Shown here one piece after another: positions 26,319-35,618 of a DNA stretch of 64,000 nt. The notes under the pieces are model-generated. The model saw only the letters and a program-made list of their open reading frames with translations. It did not search any database and was not told the DNA's origin. The position numbers and the translations under genes were made by a program. This stretch comes from Sphaerochaetaceae bacterium (lineage in GTDB: Bacteria > Spirochaetota > Spirochaetia > Sphaerochaetales > Sphaerochaetaceae): assembly GCA_028532765.1 (NCBI GenBank), contig JAQQAR010000016.1, positions 1 to 64,000 on the forward strand, in the 5' to 3' direction. Each line of letters begins with the position of its first letter. The first letter of the stretch is position 1.

Positions 26319-28770
26319 GCAATGCCTCCCTCACAGCAAGGGCTACTGCCTTGCTGATCGTCTCTGCATCGTTGGTGCTTGAGGGCATGAGTATTGGCTG
26401 CATCGCTTCTCGCTTTTCATCTTCAGGGAAAGCGATTGCCAGCACTTCTTCAATACTTCCTACAAGATGGAAATTGACACCTTTGGTCACCTGTTCATCC
26501 AGTTTGTCCAGATCACGCTTGTTGAACTGTGGGATGATGATGTCCTTGATCTTGTTCCGTCTTGCAGCAAGGACCTTCTCCTTCAATCCACCGATCGGCA
26601 TGACTTTTCCCTTCAGGCACAGTTCACCGGTCATGGCCAAATCAGGGGCTATGACTTGGTTTGTCACCAAGGAGTAGAGCGCAACAGTCATGGTAATACC
26701 AGCCGATGGCCCATCCTTTGGCGTGGCTCCTTCAGGTACATGAAGATGGATTGAGTTGTGCTCAAACCAGCTTGGATCGATCTTTCGCTCCAAGGCATGG
26801 GCTTTCACCCAGGTATAAGCAAGACTGACCGATTCCTGCATGACTTCCCCAAGCTGGCCGGTGAGTTTGATCTCTCCCTTGCCAGGGGTGTTCTGTGCTT
26901 CGATGATCAGGGTATCTCCACCCATACTTGTCCAAGCGAGGCCGATAGCCATTCCTGGTCGGTCTGCCTTGAGTATTTCATCCTCAACAAAGATAGGCTG
27001 GCCAAGCAGCTCATACAACAATTTCTCGTTTATGGTCACGGGGAGCTTCTCTTCAGGATTCTCCGTGAGCATGAGTGCAACCTTGCGGTTGATCTTATGC
27101 AGGGACTTCTCGAAGTTTCTGACCCCAGCCTCTCGTGCATACTCATCAGCTATCTTTCTGAGAATCTTGGCTGGATAGCGAATCTCACTCTTGCTCAGAC
27201 CGTGTTTCTCCAAGGATTTGGGTACCAGGTACTTCTTTCCTATGGCCAGTTTCTCCTCACTGGTGTATCCAGCAAGCTGGATGATTTCCATACGGTCTAG
27301 CAGGGGACGGGGTATCGTCTCCAGGGTATTGGCTGTAACAATGAACAGTACTTCACTGACATCGAAGGGAATATCCAGGTAGGTGTCCCTGAATGCAGTA
27401 TTCTGCTCCGGGTCAAGCACCTCAAGCAGTGCACTTGCAGGATCACCCTGGTAAGATACACCCATCTTGTCGATCTCATCGATCAAGAAAACCGGGTTCT
27501 TGCTCTTGGTGATTCTCAGGCCTTGGATAATCTTACCGGGCATGGCACCGATATACGTTCTTCGGTGTCCCTTAATCTCACTCTCGTCATTCATGCCACC
27601 AACTGAGAAACGGAAGTACTCCTTTTTCAGTGATCTGGCGATGGAAACGCCCACACTGGTCTTACCGACACCTGGAGGGCCGACAAGACAGATAATTGAA
27701 CCCTTGGTGTCCTGTTTTTTCTTTCGTACTGCGAGGAACTCAAGGATACGGTCCTTTACGTCCTTCATGCCGTAGTGGTCACGCTCAAGGATTTTCCTGG
27801 CACTTTCAATGCTGAAGTTCTCAGGTTTTGGTTCCTTCCAGGGAAGGTCACTGATAATCTCGAGGTAGGTCCTGGTAAGGGAATACTCGGGACTGGACGG
27901 ATCCATTCCCTCAAGTCTACCCATCTCACGGTCAACGGTCTCCTTCGCCTCTTCTGATAGGGGAAGATTCTTGAATTTTGTCTTCAAGCGGTTGATCAGA
28001 TCGGTCTTGGGGTTTGTGGAGAGTCCCAGTTCCTGCTGGATGGACTTCAGCTCCTCGCGGAGGAAATAATCCCGTTGGTTCTTCTCGATCTTCTGGTTCA
28101 CCCTGGCCTGGATCTTGGCCTGGACCTGGGCGATGTTTTGTTCGTTCTTGATAAATACCAAGACTTTTTCGATACGTCGCCGTACCACCAGGGTTTCGAG
28201 AATTTCCTGTTGTTGTTTCCTTTCTACATTCAGGATACTGGCAATGAAATCCGCCAATTTTCCTGGATGGTCAATATTGACCATATTTAGACGCATCTCT
28301 TCACTGAAGAGTTGGTTGTTCTTGGTCAGCTGTTTCATTTCCGTGAGCAAGAGACGAGTCCATGCGCGGAGCTCTTCCTGCTCATCTTCGATATCCTCAA
28401 GGTACTGAACCTCTGCGACCAAATAGGGGCCACTGGGGTAGTACTGTTTGGTCTCAAAACGCTTCAGCGTTGAGATGAAGATACTGATTCCTCCATCGGG
28501 AAGTTTGATTTTCTTAACGATTTTGGCAACTGTCCCTATCGTATAGAGATTTTTCTCTGAGTACTCCTCTTCGTCATTGTCTTCTTTGACAAGCAGAAGT
28601 CCAAGGAAGCCACCGTGCTTGATAGCCTGGTTGACGATTTCGACATCTTGGTTGTCTGTGATCATCAACGGGGTGAATAGTCCTGGGAAAACCGGATTTC
28701 CAGTAACCGGGAGTATAAATAGATTATTGGGAAGCAGTTGCTCAATCGGCATCAGTTCCTGTTCAGACAT
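26308..28770 (-). CDS. lon: ATP-dependent protease Lon (LonA type)
   Basis: The protein has 820 residues: an N-terminal LON substrate-binding domain, a helical linker, an AAA+ domain with Walker A GPPGVGKTS near residue 360 and Walker B FLIDEIDKM, and a protease domain with the catalytic Ser in PKDGPSAG near 690 and Lys in GGLKEKVLAA near 733. It degrades damaged and regulatory proteins. The ATG at 28770 has GGAGG upstream (GGAGGCGCT) and is preferred over an upstream in-frame start. Confidence 0.95.
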   Translation of the reverse strand: MSEQELMPIEQLLPNNLFILPVTGNPVFPGLFTPLMITDNQDVEIVNQAIKHGGFLGLLLVKEDNDEEEYSEKNLYTIGTVAKIVKKIKLPDGGISIFISTLKRFETKQYYPSGPYLVAEVQYLEDIEDEQEELRAWTRLLLTEMKQLTKNNQLFSEEMRLNMVNIDHPGKLADFIASILNVERKQQQEILETLVVRRRIEKVLVFIKNEQNIAQVQAKIQARVNQKIEKNQRDYFLREELKSIQQELGLSTNPKTDLINRLKTKFKNLPLSEEAKETVDREMGRLEGMDPSSPEYSLTRTYLEIISDLPWKEPKPENFSIESARKILERDHYGMKDVKDRILEFLAVRKKKQDTKGSIICLVGPPGVGKTSVGVSIARSLKKEYFRFSVGGMNDESEIKGHRRTYIGAMPGKIIQGLRITKSKNPVFLIDEIDKMGVSYQGDPASALLEVLDPEQNTAFRDTYLDIPFDVSEVLFIVTANTLETIPRPLLDRMEIIQLAGYTSEEKLAIGKKYLVPKSLEKHGLSKSEIRYPAKILRKIADEYAREAGVRNFEKSLHKINRKVALMLTENPEEKLPVTINEKLLYELLGQPIFVEDEILKADRPGMAIGLAWTSMGGDTLIIEAQNTPGKGEIKLTGQLGEVMQESVSLAYTWVKAHALERKIDPSWFEHNSIHLHVPEGATPKDGPSAGITMTVALYSLVTNQVIAPDLAMTGELCLKGKVMPIGGLKEKVLAARRNKIKDIIIPQFNKRDLDKLDEQVTKGVNFHLVGSIEEVLAIAFPEDEKREAMQPILMPSSTNDAETISKAVALAVREALRER

Positions 28771-28857
28771 AGCGCCTCCAATATTACAAATACGTTCAGA
28801 CAAGTGTGCAACTCGTCTGAACCAAAGGTACTCAATCTTTTTCCCAAAGGAAAGTCA

Positions 28858-29499
28858 CTACTTCTGTTTTGCCATCCATTTTACCCCAAGATAACAGAGA
28901 GGGGTGTCGATAAGGGCAAAGAGCACTTTAAAGAGCCAATAGGGGATGATTAGGGAGAATACATAGGCGGCCGTAAACTTGGGTGTGAGCTGGTAGAAGG
29001 CGATAAACATAAAAATAACTGTATCAATGAACTGGCTGGTCATCGTACTGAGATTGTTCCTGAGCCAAAGCATCTTTCCCTTATTCAATTTCTTGAATTG
29101 CAGGAATATTGAGATATCGATTGTTTGGCTGATGGCAAAGCTGATAAGGCTTGCCAGGCTCATACGCATGCTCATGCCAAATATCTGTTGGTACTGAGTC
29201 TGTAGGTCCCATGTCTCATGTGGTTTGATCTGAACAAACAAACCTGTCACCACAAACAGGATAACCAGCATAATAATGGAGTACTTTACGAAGATTGAGG
29301 CATGTTGGTGACCTTTTACCTCTCCTACAATATCTGTAACCAAGAAGAGCACAGGCATGAAAAAGATTCCTACCGATACCCTTACACCAAAGAGGCTGAT
29401 AATCTTGCTTCCAACGGTATTAACCACGATCATTCCTGTGATGTACAGGGCGAAGAGAAAGAACTCTTTTTTGTCCAATGCTGTTGTCTGTGTTTCCAT
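28858..29499 (-). CDS. yhhQ: Queuosine precursor transporter YhhQ (VUT/DUF165 family)
   Basis: This 213-residue membrane protein has about six hydrophobic segments. Family features include FALYITGMIVVNTVGSKI near residue 15, VTDIVGEVKG near 55, and RNNLSTMTSQFIDTVIF near 145. It is known for importing preQ0/preQ1 for queuosine tRNA modification. The ATG at 29499 has GAGGAA upstream and removes a spurious extension of about 50 residues. No preQ1 riboswitch was recognised before it, and no queuosine enzymes are in the window. Confidence 0.85.
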   Translation of the reverse strand: METQTTALDKKEFFLFALYITGMIVVNTVGSKIISLFGVRVSVGIFFMPVLFLVTDIVGEVKGHQHASIFVKYSIIMLVILFVVTGLFVQIKPHETWDLQTQYQQIFGMSMRMSLASLISFAISQTIDISIFLQFKKLNKGKMLWLRNNLSTMTSQFIDTVIFMFIAFYQLTPKFTAAYVFSLIIPYWLFKVLFALIDTPLCYLGVKWMAKQK

Positions 29500-29574
29500 G
29501 GGTTCCTCACTTAACTTTGCGCAAGTGTATCTGAAAGATTGGATATGGGTCAAATGCTCTTCTGATATATTGCA

Positions 29575-29602
29575 TTGTGATTCAGCGTAATTTTTGTTAT
29601 AC
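29575..29602 (+). promoter_or_regulatory. Possible promoter of the SDR gene
   Basis: TTGTGA (29575) and TTATAC (29597) are 16 bases apart, 25 bases before the SDR start. A weak sigma-70-type match. Confidence 0.35.
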
Positions 29603-29626
29603 AGAGATAAAAAGGGAGAAAATACA

Positions 29627-30367
29627 ATGCGTTTGACAAATAAAGCCGTTCTGATCACTGGGGGTACGAGAGGAATAGGGAAGGCAATGACATATCGGTT
29701 TGCCGCAGAAGGTGCAAGAATTGCTCTGCTTGTACGTAGAGATGTAGATGAATTCGTACAGGAATTACAATCCTTGGGTTATTCAGTAATAGCCATTAAA
29801 ACCGATATCACAGATTATGATCAGGTAAATCAGGCGATTAATTCCGTGATTGAAAAGTTTGGTACAATAGATATTCTGGTGAATAACGCTGCAACAATTG
29901 CCCGTGGTAGTGTACTTGAGATGACTATGGAACAATGGAAAGAGGTCATGGATGTGAATCTGAATGCGGCGTTTTATTGCTGCAAAGCGATTATTCCACA
30001 TTTTATTGAGAATGGGAAAGGAAATATCATCAATATGTCCTCAGTTGCAGCAAAATGTGGTGATATCACAGCTGCTCCTGTCTATGGAACTTCAAAAGGA
30101 GCCCTCACTACCTTGACTAGATCCTTAGCTCGTCAATTGGCTTGTCATGCTATCCGTGTAAATGCTATTGCTCCTCATGCAATAGTAACAGAAATGAGCG
30201 GACAATGGTCGGAGGAAAAGCGTAAACAAGTAGTTTCTTCGATACCTATGGGAAGAATGGGGAGTGTTGATGAGGTTGCCATGACGGCACTTTTTCTCGC
30301 AACTGATGAAGCTCCTTTTATCACTGGGGAGACAATTAACATCAATGGTGGTTATCTCATGGATTAA
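29627..30367 (+). CDS. Short-chain dehydrogenase/reductase (classical SDR)
   Basis: The gene encodes 246 residues. The cofactor motif is GGTRGIGKA near residue 13, followed by NNAA near 88, the catalytic Ser in NMSSVAA, and Tyr-x3-Lys in VYGTSKGA near 153. The C-terminal ETININGG is usual for the FabG/glucose-dehydrogenase-like group. The ATG at 29627 has GGGAG upstream. It is the only + strand gene of the AT-rich catabolic island and converges on it, so it may oxidise a sugar-derived hydroxyl in that pathway. The substrate is unknown. Confidence 0.88.
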   Translation: MRLTNKAVLITGGTRGIGKAMTYRFAAEGARIALLVRRDVDEFVQELQSLGYSVIAIKTDITDYDQVNQAINSVIEKFGTIDILVNNAATIARGSVLEMTMEQWKEVMDVNLNAAFYCCKAIIPHFIENGKGNIINMSSVAAKCGDITAAPVYGTSKGALTTLTRSLARQLACHAIRVNAIAPHAIVTEMSGQWSEEKRKQVVSSIPMGRMGSVDEVAMTALFLATDEAPFITGETININGGYLMD

Positions 30368-30373
30368 TTAGTC

Positions 30374-30400
30374 TATGAGCTAGAATTGCTCTAGCTCATA
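30374..30400. terminator. Hairpin between convergent SDR and PIG-L genes
   Basis: TATGAGCTAGA pairs with TCTAGCTCATA over 11 bases around ATTGC. It sits just past the SDR stop and 17 bases past the PIG-L stop. There is no strong T-run on either side. Confidence 0.6.
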
Positions 30401-30416
30401 AAGAGAACTCATTTTC

Positions 30417-31157
30417 CTATTTTCTTTCTGAAATTGGTAATTGTGTACCTACATATGGAGAGAATCGTTTGAATCCTTCGGCGTATTCTATGTCAAGTTT
30501 GGTCCATACTCTAGCTTGAAATGCTCTATGACGCGCAAAATGAATATAAAAATCCTTTAGCTGGGGTTGGCATGCAAACTGTTTAATTGCTTCAATTTTA
30601 TCTTCGTGTACGCTGCTCACATCAATATAAAAATCTGGAGAAAATTGATTGAATTCACTCATAGGGACTGTTGGTTCGAAGAAATAAATATTGGGATAGT
30701 ATTGTGCTTTTGTATCTGGTAAGGCACCAAGTTGAGACGCACTGTTGCATGCCATAACTACTGCGTTTCCGGTTATAGCATGGTCTGGATTGGTTGGGTC
30801 ATTTGTAAAGTGAGTGAAGATGATTTCAGGTCTTATTTCCAGAACACGAGAGATTAAGAATCGAGTACGCGTTGCATCAATAGTTAGCGGGTAGTCATCC
30901 CAATCAAGAAATTCAATCGTTGCACCAATTTTTTTGGCAGCCTCAGTTGATTCTTGTTTCCGAATAGATGCACATTCTTCATACGTACCAGTTGGAATTG
31001 TCTTCCAATACCCTGCAGACTCGCCATGGGTACCGCACGTTAAAGCGATGATGTGTATTGAATAACCCATATTTGCATATGTGATTAATGTTCCGCCAGC
31101 TCTTGTACAATAATCTGCAGCGTGTGCACTAACAACGAGAATATCTTTTTGGCCCAT
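30417..31157 (-). CDS. PIG-L/LmbE-family hydrolase resembling 4-oxalomesaconate hydratase GalB
   Basis: The product has 246 residues. The metal-binding start is ILVVSAHAADYCTRAGG, where PIG-L deacetylases usually have PHPDD. The AHxAD variant with CGTHGESAGYW resembles GalB, a hydratase of gallate breakdown. THFTNDPTNPDHAITG near residue 115 gives the second His-x-x-His-like metal block. It lies 33 bases below a hairpin that may end the main operon. It may deacetylate an amino sugar or hydrate a keto acid in the same pathway; neither can be chosen from sequence alone. Confidence 0.72.
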   Translation of the reverse strand: MGQKDILVVSAHAADYCTRAGGTLITYANMGYSIHIIALTCGTHGESAGYWKTIPTGTYEECASIRKQESTEAAKKIGATIEFLDWDDYPLTIDATRTRFLISRVLEIRPEIIFTHFTNDPTNPDHAITGNAVVMACNSASQLGALPDTKAQYYPNIYFFEPTVPMSEFNQFSPDFYIDVSSVHEDKIEAIKQFACQPQLKDFYIHFARHRAFQARVWTKLDIEYAEGFKRFSPYVGTQLPISERK

Positions 31158-31189
31158 ACTAATTGCTCCATACAGTGAAAGAATAAAAT

Positions 31190-31209
31190 GGGCTGCAAAC
31201 CTGTAGCCC
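31190..31209 (-). terminator. Terminator or attenuator after the epimerase gene
   Basis: GGGCTGCA (31190-31197) pairs with TGTAGCCC (31202-31209), with one G-U pair. Read on the minus strand it is followed by CATTTTATTC. It lies 21 bases after the epimerase stop, separating the PIG-L gene from the rest of the operon. Confidence 0.6.
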
Positions 31210-31230
31210 GAACAACATTTACTATTGGTC

Positions 31231-31884
31231 CTATATCGTTCTCATCCAAGAGATGAGTTTGGTATAGTCTGTCTCCTCCTGGTCAAACAAAATGAGACGA
31301 CCAAGAACATATCCTTCGACTCCTTTTGCGCTTAATCTACTCATATTATGCTTGTCAACGCCACCGTCGATAACAATTGGGAATCCCCATGGCTCACGTT
31401 CTTTTACTGCTTGCTCTATTTTATCTTCAAGCCAAGGCAAAAAGAGTTGGCCGCAAAAACCCGGATTAACAGTCATCAGCATAAGATAATCAATGAGAGG
31501 GTATAAAGCTTTGATTGATTCAAGTGAAGTGCCTGGATTAATCACAACTCCTGCTTTCTTCCCAAGATCCTTGATCCTTTGCAGGGTAAGGGCGGGCTGT
31601 GGGTCAGCTTCTGGGTGAATGTATATGATATCTATTCCCGTGTCGGCCATGAGTTGAATATATCGAATGGGATCTTTTACCATCATATGCACATCAAGAA
31701 GCTTTTTTGTATGGCGTCTAACCACAGCCATTTCTGCAAGACTCATTCCGAAATTTGGTACAAAATCGCCATCCATTAAGTCAAGATGGAAAATGTCTAC
31801 TCCAGCTTTATCAAGACGGAGTACTTCTTCCTTAAGATTTTCTGTGTCCAAATTCATGATAGAAGGGCAGAGTAGTTTTTCCAT
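31231..31884 (-). CDS. Ribulose-phosphate/allulose-phosphate 3-epimerase family protein
   Basis: This TIM-barrel protein has 217 residues. Metal ligands are all present: His and Asp in FHLDLMDGDFVPN near residue 33, His in DVHMMV near 66, and Asp in VIDGGVD near 173. The loop MTVNPGFCGQLFLPWL is closer to D-allulose-6-phosphate 3-epimerase (AlsE) than to housekeeping Rpe. It would epimerise a ketose phosphate at C3. It lies nine bases after the DapA-family gene in the island operon. Confidence 0.82.
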   Translation of the reverse strand: MEKLLCPSIMNLDTENLKEEVLRLDKAGVDIFHLDLMDGDFVPNFGMSLAEMAVVRRHTKKLLDVHMMVKDPIRYIQLMADTGIDIIYIHPEADPQPALTLQRIKDLGKKAGVVINPGTSLESIKALYPLIDYLMLMTVNPGFCGQLFLPWLEDKIEQAVKEREPWGFPIVIDGGVDKHNMSRLSAKGVEGYVLGRLILFDQEETDYTKLISWMRTI

Positions 31885-31893
31885 AAATGCCTC

Positions 31894-32790
31894 CTATGCC
31901 AGCAGTCCGGCATCTGCCAAGATGTTTTTAAGAACGACTTTGTTTTCTTGGTTCATAGGTCCTACAGGAGCAAAACAAGGGCCAGCATCAATTCCTTGCA
32001 GTTCAAGACTTTCTTTTAGGATAGTAGGGTACGATCCTAGACTGAAAGCCATTCGAATTGGAGCGATTTTATATTGAGCCTCCAGAGAACCTTCAATGTC
32101 TCCAGCCACATACTTATCATAGATATCTGCCATCAGTCTTGGGGCAATATTTGCACAAGCTGTAATTGCACCATGACCACCGTATGCAAGACATGCATGG
32201 ATAAGCGTATCCCTTCCACTAAGAACAGAGAATTGATCTTTATTCTCACGGGTGTTACGGATATATTCACTCGTAAGGGTAAAATCACCGCTGCTATCCT
32301 TAATTCCTACAATATTTGAAATTTCGGATAACTTTGTGGCAGTTTCAACTGCAATATTGACATTTGTCTTTCCAACATTGTTATAGAGCAACATGGGAAG
32401 ATTTGTGGAAGAAGCTATACTCGCGTAGTGATTATAGAGTTCTCCTTGCGTTACACTTACAAACATAGGTGTTAATACACTAATTGCATCAGCTTTCACT
32501 TCTTCAGCCATTTGCGCATATTCAACGGCTTCTTTTGTGGTAATCCCATTTACTCCTGCATATACAGGTACTCTACCTCTAGCCTCATCTATACAAATTT
32601 GGAATGCTTCTTTTCTCTGTTCAGGAGAGAAGCCATAAAACTCGCCAGATGTACCTACAACGAACAAGCCATGCACGCCACCGTCGATAAGATAGCTTAC
32701 TAAACGTCTTAATCCTTTCTCGTTGACTTGTAGTGTGTCAGTCAACGGTGTAATCATAGCGGCAATGATTCCATTTGCCTTAAAACTCAT
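31894..32790 (-). CDS. DapA/NanA-family aldolase or dehydratase (class I Schiff-base lyase)
   Basis: This TIM-barrel enzyme has 298 residues. The Schiff-base Lys is in IVGIKDSSGD near residue 165. The Tyr is in LLYNNVGKT near 138, a variant of the usual YNxPxRT. GTSGEFYGFS near 47 is the carboxylate-binding loop. This family includes dihydrodipicolinate synthase, N-acetylneuraminate lyase and 2-keto-3-deoxy sugar-acid aldolases. In this context with a TRAP transporter, cleavage or dehydration of a sugar acid is likelier than lysine synthesis. Confidence 0.83.
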   Translation of the reverse strand: MSFKANGIIAAMITPLTDTLQVNEKGLRRLVSYLIDGGVHGLFVVGTSGEFYGFSPEQRKEAFQICIDEARGRVPVYAGVNGITTKEAVEYAQMAEEVKADAISVLTPMFVSVTQGELYNHYASIASSTNLPMLLYNNVGKTNVNIAVETATKLSEISNIVGIKDSSGDFTLTSEYIRNTRENKDQFSVLSGRDTLIHACLAYGGHGAITACANIAPRLMADIYDKYVAGDIEGSLEAQYKIAPIRMAFSLGSYPTILKESLELQGIDAGPCFAPVGPMNQENKVVLKNILADAGLLA

Positions 32791-32811
32791 ATGAAACTCC
32801 TTCTCCGTGGT

Positions 32812-33765
32812 TTATTGTAAGAATTCTTTATTTTTTGCAGATTCATATTCTTTGAATAAAGAGGTGCCCTTTATCCTATGGATAAGATCCAACTCATCTT
32901 CACTCATTGAGAGGTTATCCAATATTGAGACAGAGTCTTCGAGGTGAGAGACTTTCCCCGTACCGTATACTATTGTTGTCACTTCATCAAATGAGAATAC
33001 CCATTTCATTGCTGCATGAGCAAGAAGCGTTTTATCATCAATATTAGCTTCTTTTGCCATTTCGAAAAGGGCTCCCTTCATAAAAGCCTCTCGTGCGACC
33101 ACACCCATGTTTGCCTTTGCTGCCTCTTTAAGAACCTGTTTTGTTGCTTGATGATCGGCAAAATTAAAATTGATATAGACTACGTCAAAGGATCCTGTTG
33201 CTATCTGCTTTAAATATGTGCTTTCGCCACTGAATGTATCAGCACATGCATAACGAATAAGCCCTTCTTTTTTCAGCTGTGATACGTTGTAAGAAATTTT
33301 CTGCAAATATTCATTATCGCTCTCAAGAGCACTCTTCATAAATGCAAGATTAAAAAAATCAATTGTGTCTCTTTGCAAGAGCTTGAGGATTCTCTCTGCT
33401 TCAGCTTTCAAGGTTGCGTAATCTGCCATCTTCTTGTTGTTTTCATCATATGTATAGCAAAAACCTTCTGGACGTGTTTGGATGTACACAGGAAAGGGTG
33501 GTGGCAGCTCTTGTAAATTACGGCCTAAAGCTTCCTTTTCTGAATCGTGTGTCACGTCATAGAAATTAATACCTAAATCATATGCAGATGAAAGGATTTT
33601 CTTGCGATTCTCGCCTCCAAACCCTGGAAAGATATACCCAGGTGTAATTGCTTTTTCAAAATCTTCATTGAATCCTCTGGATTTATGGTTTGGAAGATAT
33701 TCATGACCTCCCATTGAGATCATGGAAATGTCTATTCCTGTATTTCCTAGTGGTTTATATTTCAT
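32812..33765 (-). CDS. Aldo/keto reductase-like protein lacking the usual catalytic tetrad
   Basis: The 317-residue AKR-fold protein starts MKYKPLGNTGIDISMISMGG. The usual tetrad Asp-Tyr-Lys-His is mostly gone. The Asp survives in NFYDVTHDSEKEALG, but the following Tyr is absent; the Lys block reads VYIQTRPEG, and the His block reads DFFNLAFMK. The C-terminal cofactor-binding segment TTIVYGTGKVSHLEDSV is retained. It may bind NADP without classical reductase chemistry, or catalyse another reaction. It lies between the TRAP permease gene and the DapA-family gene, with gaps of about 22 bases. Confidence 0.8.
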   Translation of the reverse strand: MKYKPLGNTGIDISMISMGGHEYLPNHKSRGFNEDFEKAITPGYIFPGFGGENRKKILSSAYDLGINFYDVTHDSEKEALGRNLQELPPPFPVYIQTRPEGFCYTYDENNKKMADYATLKAEAERILKLLQRDTIDFFNLAFMKSALESDNEYLQKISYNVSQLKKEGLIRYACADTFSGESTYLKQIATGSFDVVYINFNFADHQATKQVLKEAAKANMGVVAREAFMKGALFEMAKEANIDDKTLLAHAAMKWVFSFDEVTTIVYGTGKVSHLEDSVSILDNLSMSEDELDLIHRIKGTSLFKEYESAKNKEFLQ

Positions 33766-33788
33766 ATTTTTGCTCCTCTAATAATGCT

Positions 33789-35072
33789 TTATGTGCCATA
33801 TACTAAGTTGGGTAAGAAAAGAATAACATCCGGAATTGCTAGAAGAAGGATCCCAACAAGAATAACTACAATAAAGAACGGGATACTTTCTTTCATATAT
33901 TCAGACATTTTTACATCTAATATTCCGTTGACAATATACATTGCTATTCCTACAGGAGGGGTCAGGATGCCCATTGTTACAATTATGCTGGTGATGACTC
34001 CAAAAAGAACAGGATCAATGCCGATTGTACGAACGATTGGCATCAAGATGGGAGTAAGCAAGAGAATAACTATTGAGCCATCCATAAACATACCAAAAAT
34101 CACGTACAATACAAAAACAATTCCCATGACCACGAACTGACTGGAAGTAAAACTGGTTATGAAAGTTGTTAGTTTTTGTGGGATCTGATCCATTGGTATC
34201 CCGTATGCAAAGATTGCACTCATGGATATCATAAACATGATTGCCCCGATATCGCGAATTGCTTCCTTCAAGGTTTCTATCAGCGATGCAAGTGTCATTT
34301 CCTTATACACGAAAAAGCCAATGATTATTGCGTAAACACAAGCAAATGCACCGACTTCAGAAGGTGTAAATAGGCCAAGTCTAAGGCTACCGATCAGAAC
34401 GATTGGAAAAATCAGAGCCCAAATAGTCTCTTTCAATGATGAAGCGATTTCTTTGAGTGACGCGCGTTTCTCACGAGCACGAGGAAATTTCCGTATTCTG
34501 GCAGTAATTGCAACTGTGAGCATCATAGCTGACATCATGATTATTCCGCTCATAATACCAGCAGTAAACAGACGTCCAATAGATACTTCTCCTACTGTCC
34601 CGTAGAGAATCATACCAACCCCTGGAGGAATAGTGGAAGTAATCAGACTGGTAAAACCAATGACAACTGCAGTATATCCACGTGGATATTTCTGTGAGAG
34701 CATCTCAGGCCCTAGAATACGTGCTTCCATAGCAGCGTCTGCATTGGAGGATCCAGAACATCCACCCATGAATGTACTGAGAACAACACTTACCTGGGCC
34801 ATGCCTCCACGCATATGTCCGGCAACCTGCATGGAAAGTTTGATGAGTCTGCTGGTAATACCGCTACTATTCATGAGGCTTCCAGCAAATATGAAAAGTG
34901 GAACTGCTAATAGAGTAACACTTTGCGTCTGGGAAATTGGCAATTGAACGATGGTAGCGAAGGGGAGTTCTGGATGCTGGAAGAAATAAAATAGACCAGC
35001 AATGCCGAGAGAAAACCCAACAGGTACCCCTACGATTAAGAAAAACAAGAATATTATCAGTACCAAAATCAT
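33789..35072 (-). CDS. TRAP transporter large permease (DctM family)
   Basis: The protein has 427 residues with about 12 hydrophobic segments and family motifs such as FLIVGVPVGFSLGIAGL near the N-terminus, GGCSGSSNADAAMEARIL near 110, and PPGVGMILYG near 150. It forms the sodium-driven channel of a TRAP system with the small permease 11 bases upstream and the binding protein two genes upstream. The imported compound is probably an organic or sugar acid fed to the downstream enzymes. Confidence 0.92.
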   Translation of the reverse strand: MILVLIIFLFFLIVGVPVGFSLGIAGLFYFFQHPELPFATIVQLPISQTQSVTLLAVPLFIFAGSLMNSSGITSRLIKLSMQVAGHMRGGMAQVSVVLSTFMGGCSGSSNADAAMEARILGPEMLSQKYPRGYTAVVIGFTSLITSTIPPGVGMILYGTVGEVSIGRLFTAGIMSGIIMMSAMMLTVAITARIRKFPRAREKRASLKEIASSLKETIWALIFPIVLIGSLRLGLFTPSEVGAFACVYAIIIGFFVYKEMTLASLIETLKEAIRDIGAIMFMISMSAIFAYGIPMDQIPQKLTTFITSFTSSQFVVMGIVFVLYVIFGMFMDGSIVILLLTPILMPIVRTIGIDPVLFGVITSIIVTMGILTPPVGIAMYIVNGILDVKMSEYMKESIPFFIVVILVGILLLAIPDVILFLPNLVYGT

Positions 35073-35083
35073 GGTTTCCTCAC

Positions 35084-35593
35084 TTATTGTTTTTCATTCT
35101 GTACGCTTTGCGCAACAGATGAATTCTCTCTTACGAGTGCTTTCATTTTTAAGACGGTCGTGATTATCATGAAAAAACAAGGTATGGGAATACTCAATGT
35201 TGCCCATGTGTAACTCATAAAAGGAATTCCTTGGAATGTCCGATTCCTGGATGAATAGGCAAGTTTAAATCCATAATAGACCATGAGAATGAGAAAAATG
35301 AGAATCAGTGAGTAGATGAAAAGCTTTAAAACCTTTTGGGCTTTTGGGCTAAGTTTTTGTTGAAAGATCTCAACATTAACCATTTTATCATCTCTCAAAG
35401 CTGTGTCTGCACCTACATAGACAGACCAAGTAAACATCAGTAATGCTACGTCCAATCCCCAGTTGATGGGAAATCCAATAGTCCTTAAAATTGCAGCCAA
35501 TGTGAGCATGAAGACAGTCGAAATAAGTAAGACTGCCCCGAAAGCAAGCTCAATTGCACAAAATTTTTCGTATGCCTTTGCTAAGCGTTTCAT
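35084..35593 (-). CDS. TRAP transporter small permease (DctQ family)
   Basis: This 169-residue protein has four hydrophobic segments. The DctQ hallmark FPINWGLDVALLMFTWSVYVGADTALRDDK lies around residues 40-70. The ATG at 35593 has GAGAGGAA upstream and removes a spurious 21-residue extension. It pairs with the large permease 11 bases downstream. A stem-loop separates it from the binding-protein gene. Confidence 0.9.
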   Translation of the reverse strand: MKRLAKAYEKFCAIELAFGAVLLISTVFMLTLAAILRTIGFPINWGLDVALLMFTWSVYVGADTALRDDKMVNVEIFQQKLSPKAQKVLKLFIYSLILIFLILMVYYGFKLAYSSRNRTFQGIPFMSYTWATLSIPIPCFFMIITTVLKMKALVRENSSVAQSVQNEKQ

Positions 35594-35618
35594 TATGTTC
35601 CTCTCAACTTGGTATATA

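Noticed and set aside
29500-29593. Possible preQ1 riboswitch before the queuosine-precursor transporter
   Set aside because: The leader lacks the conserved core and tail sequence of preQ1 riboswitches I know.
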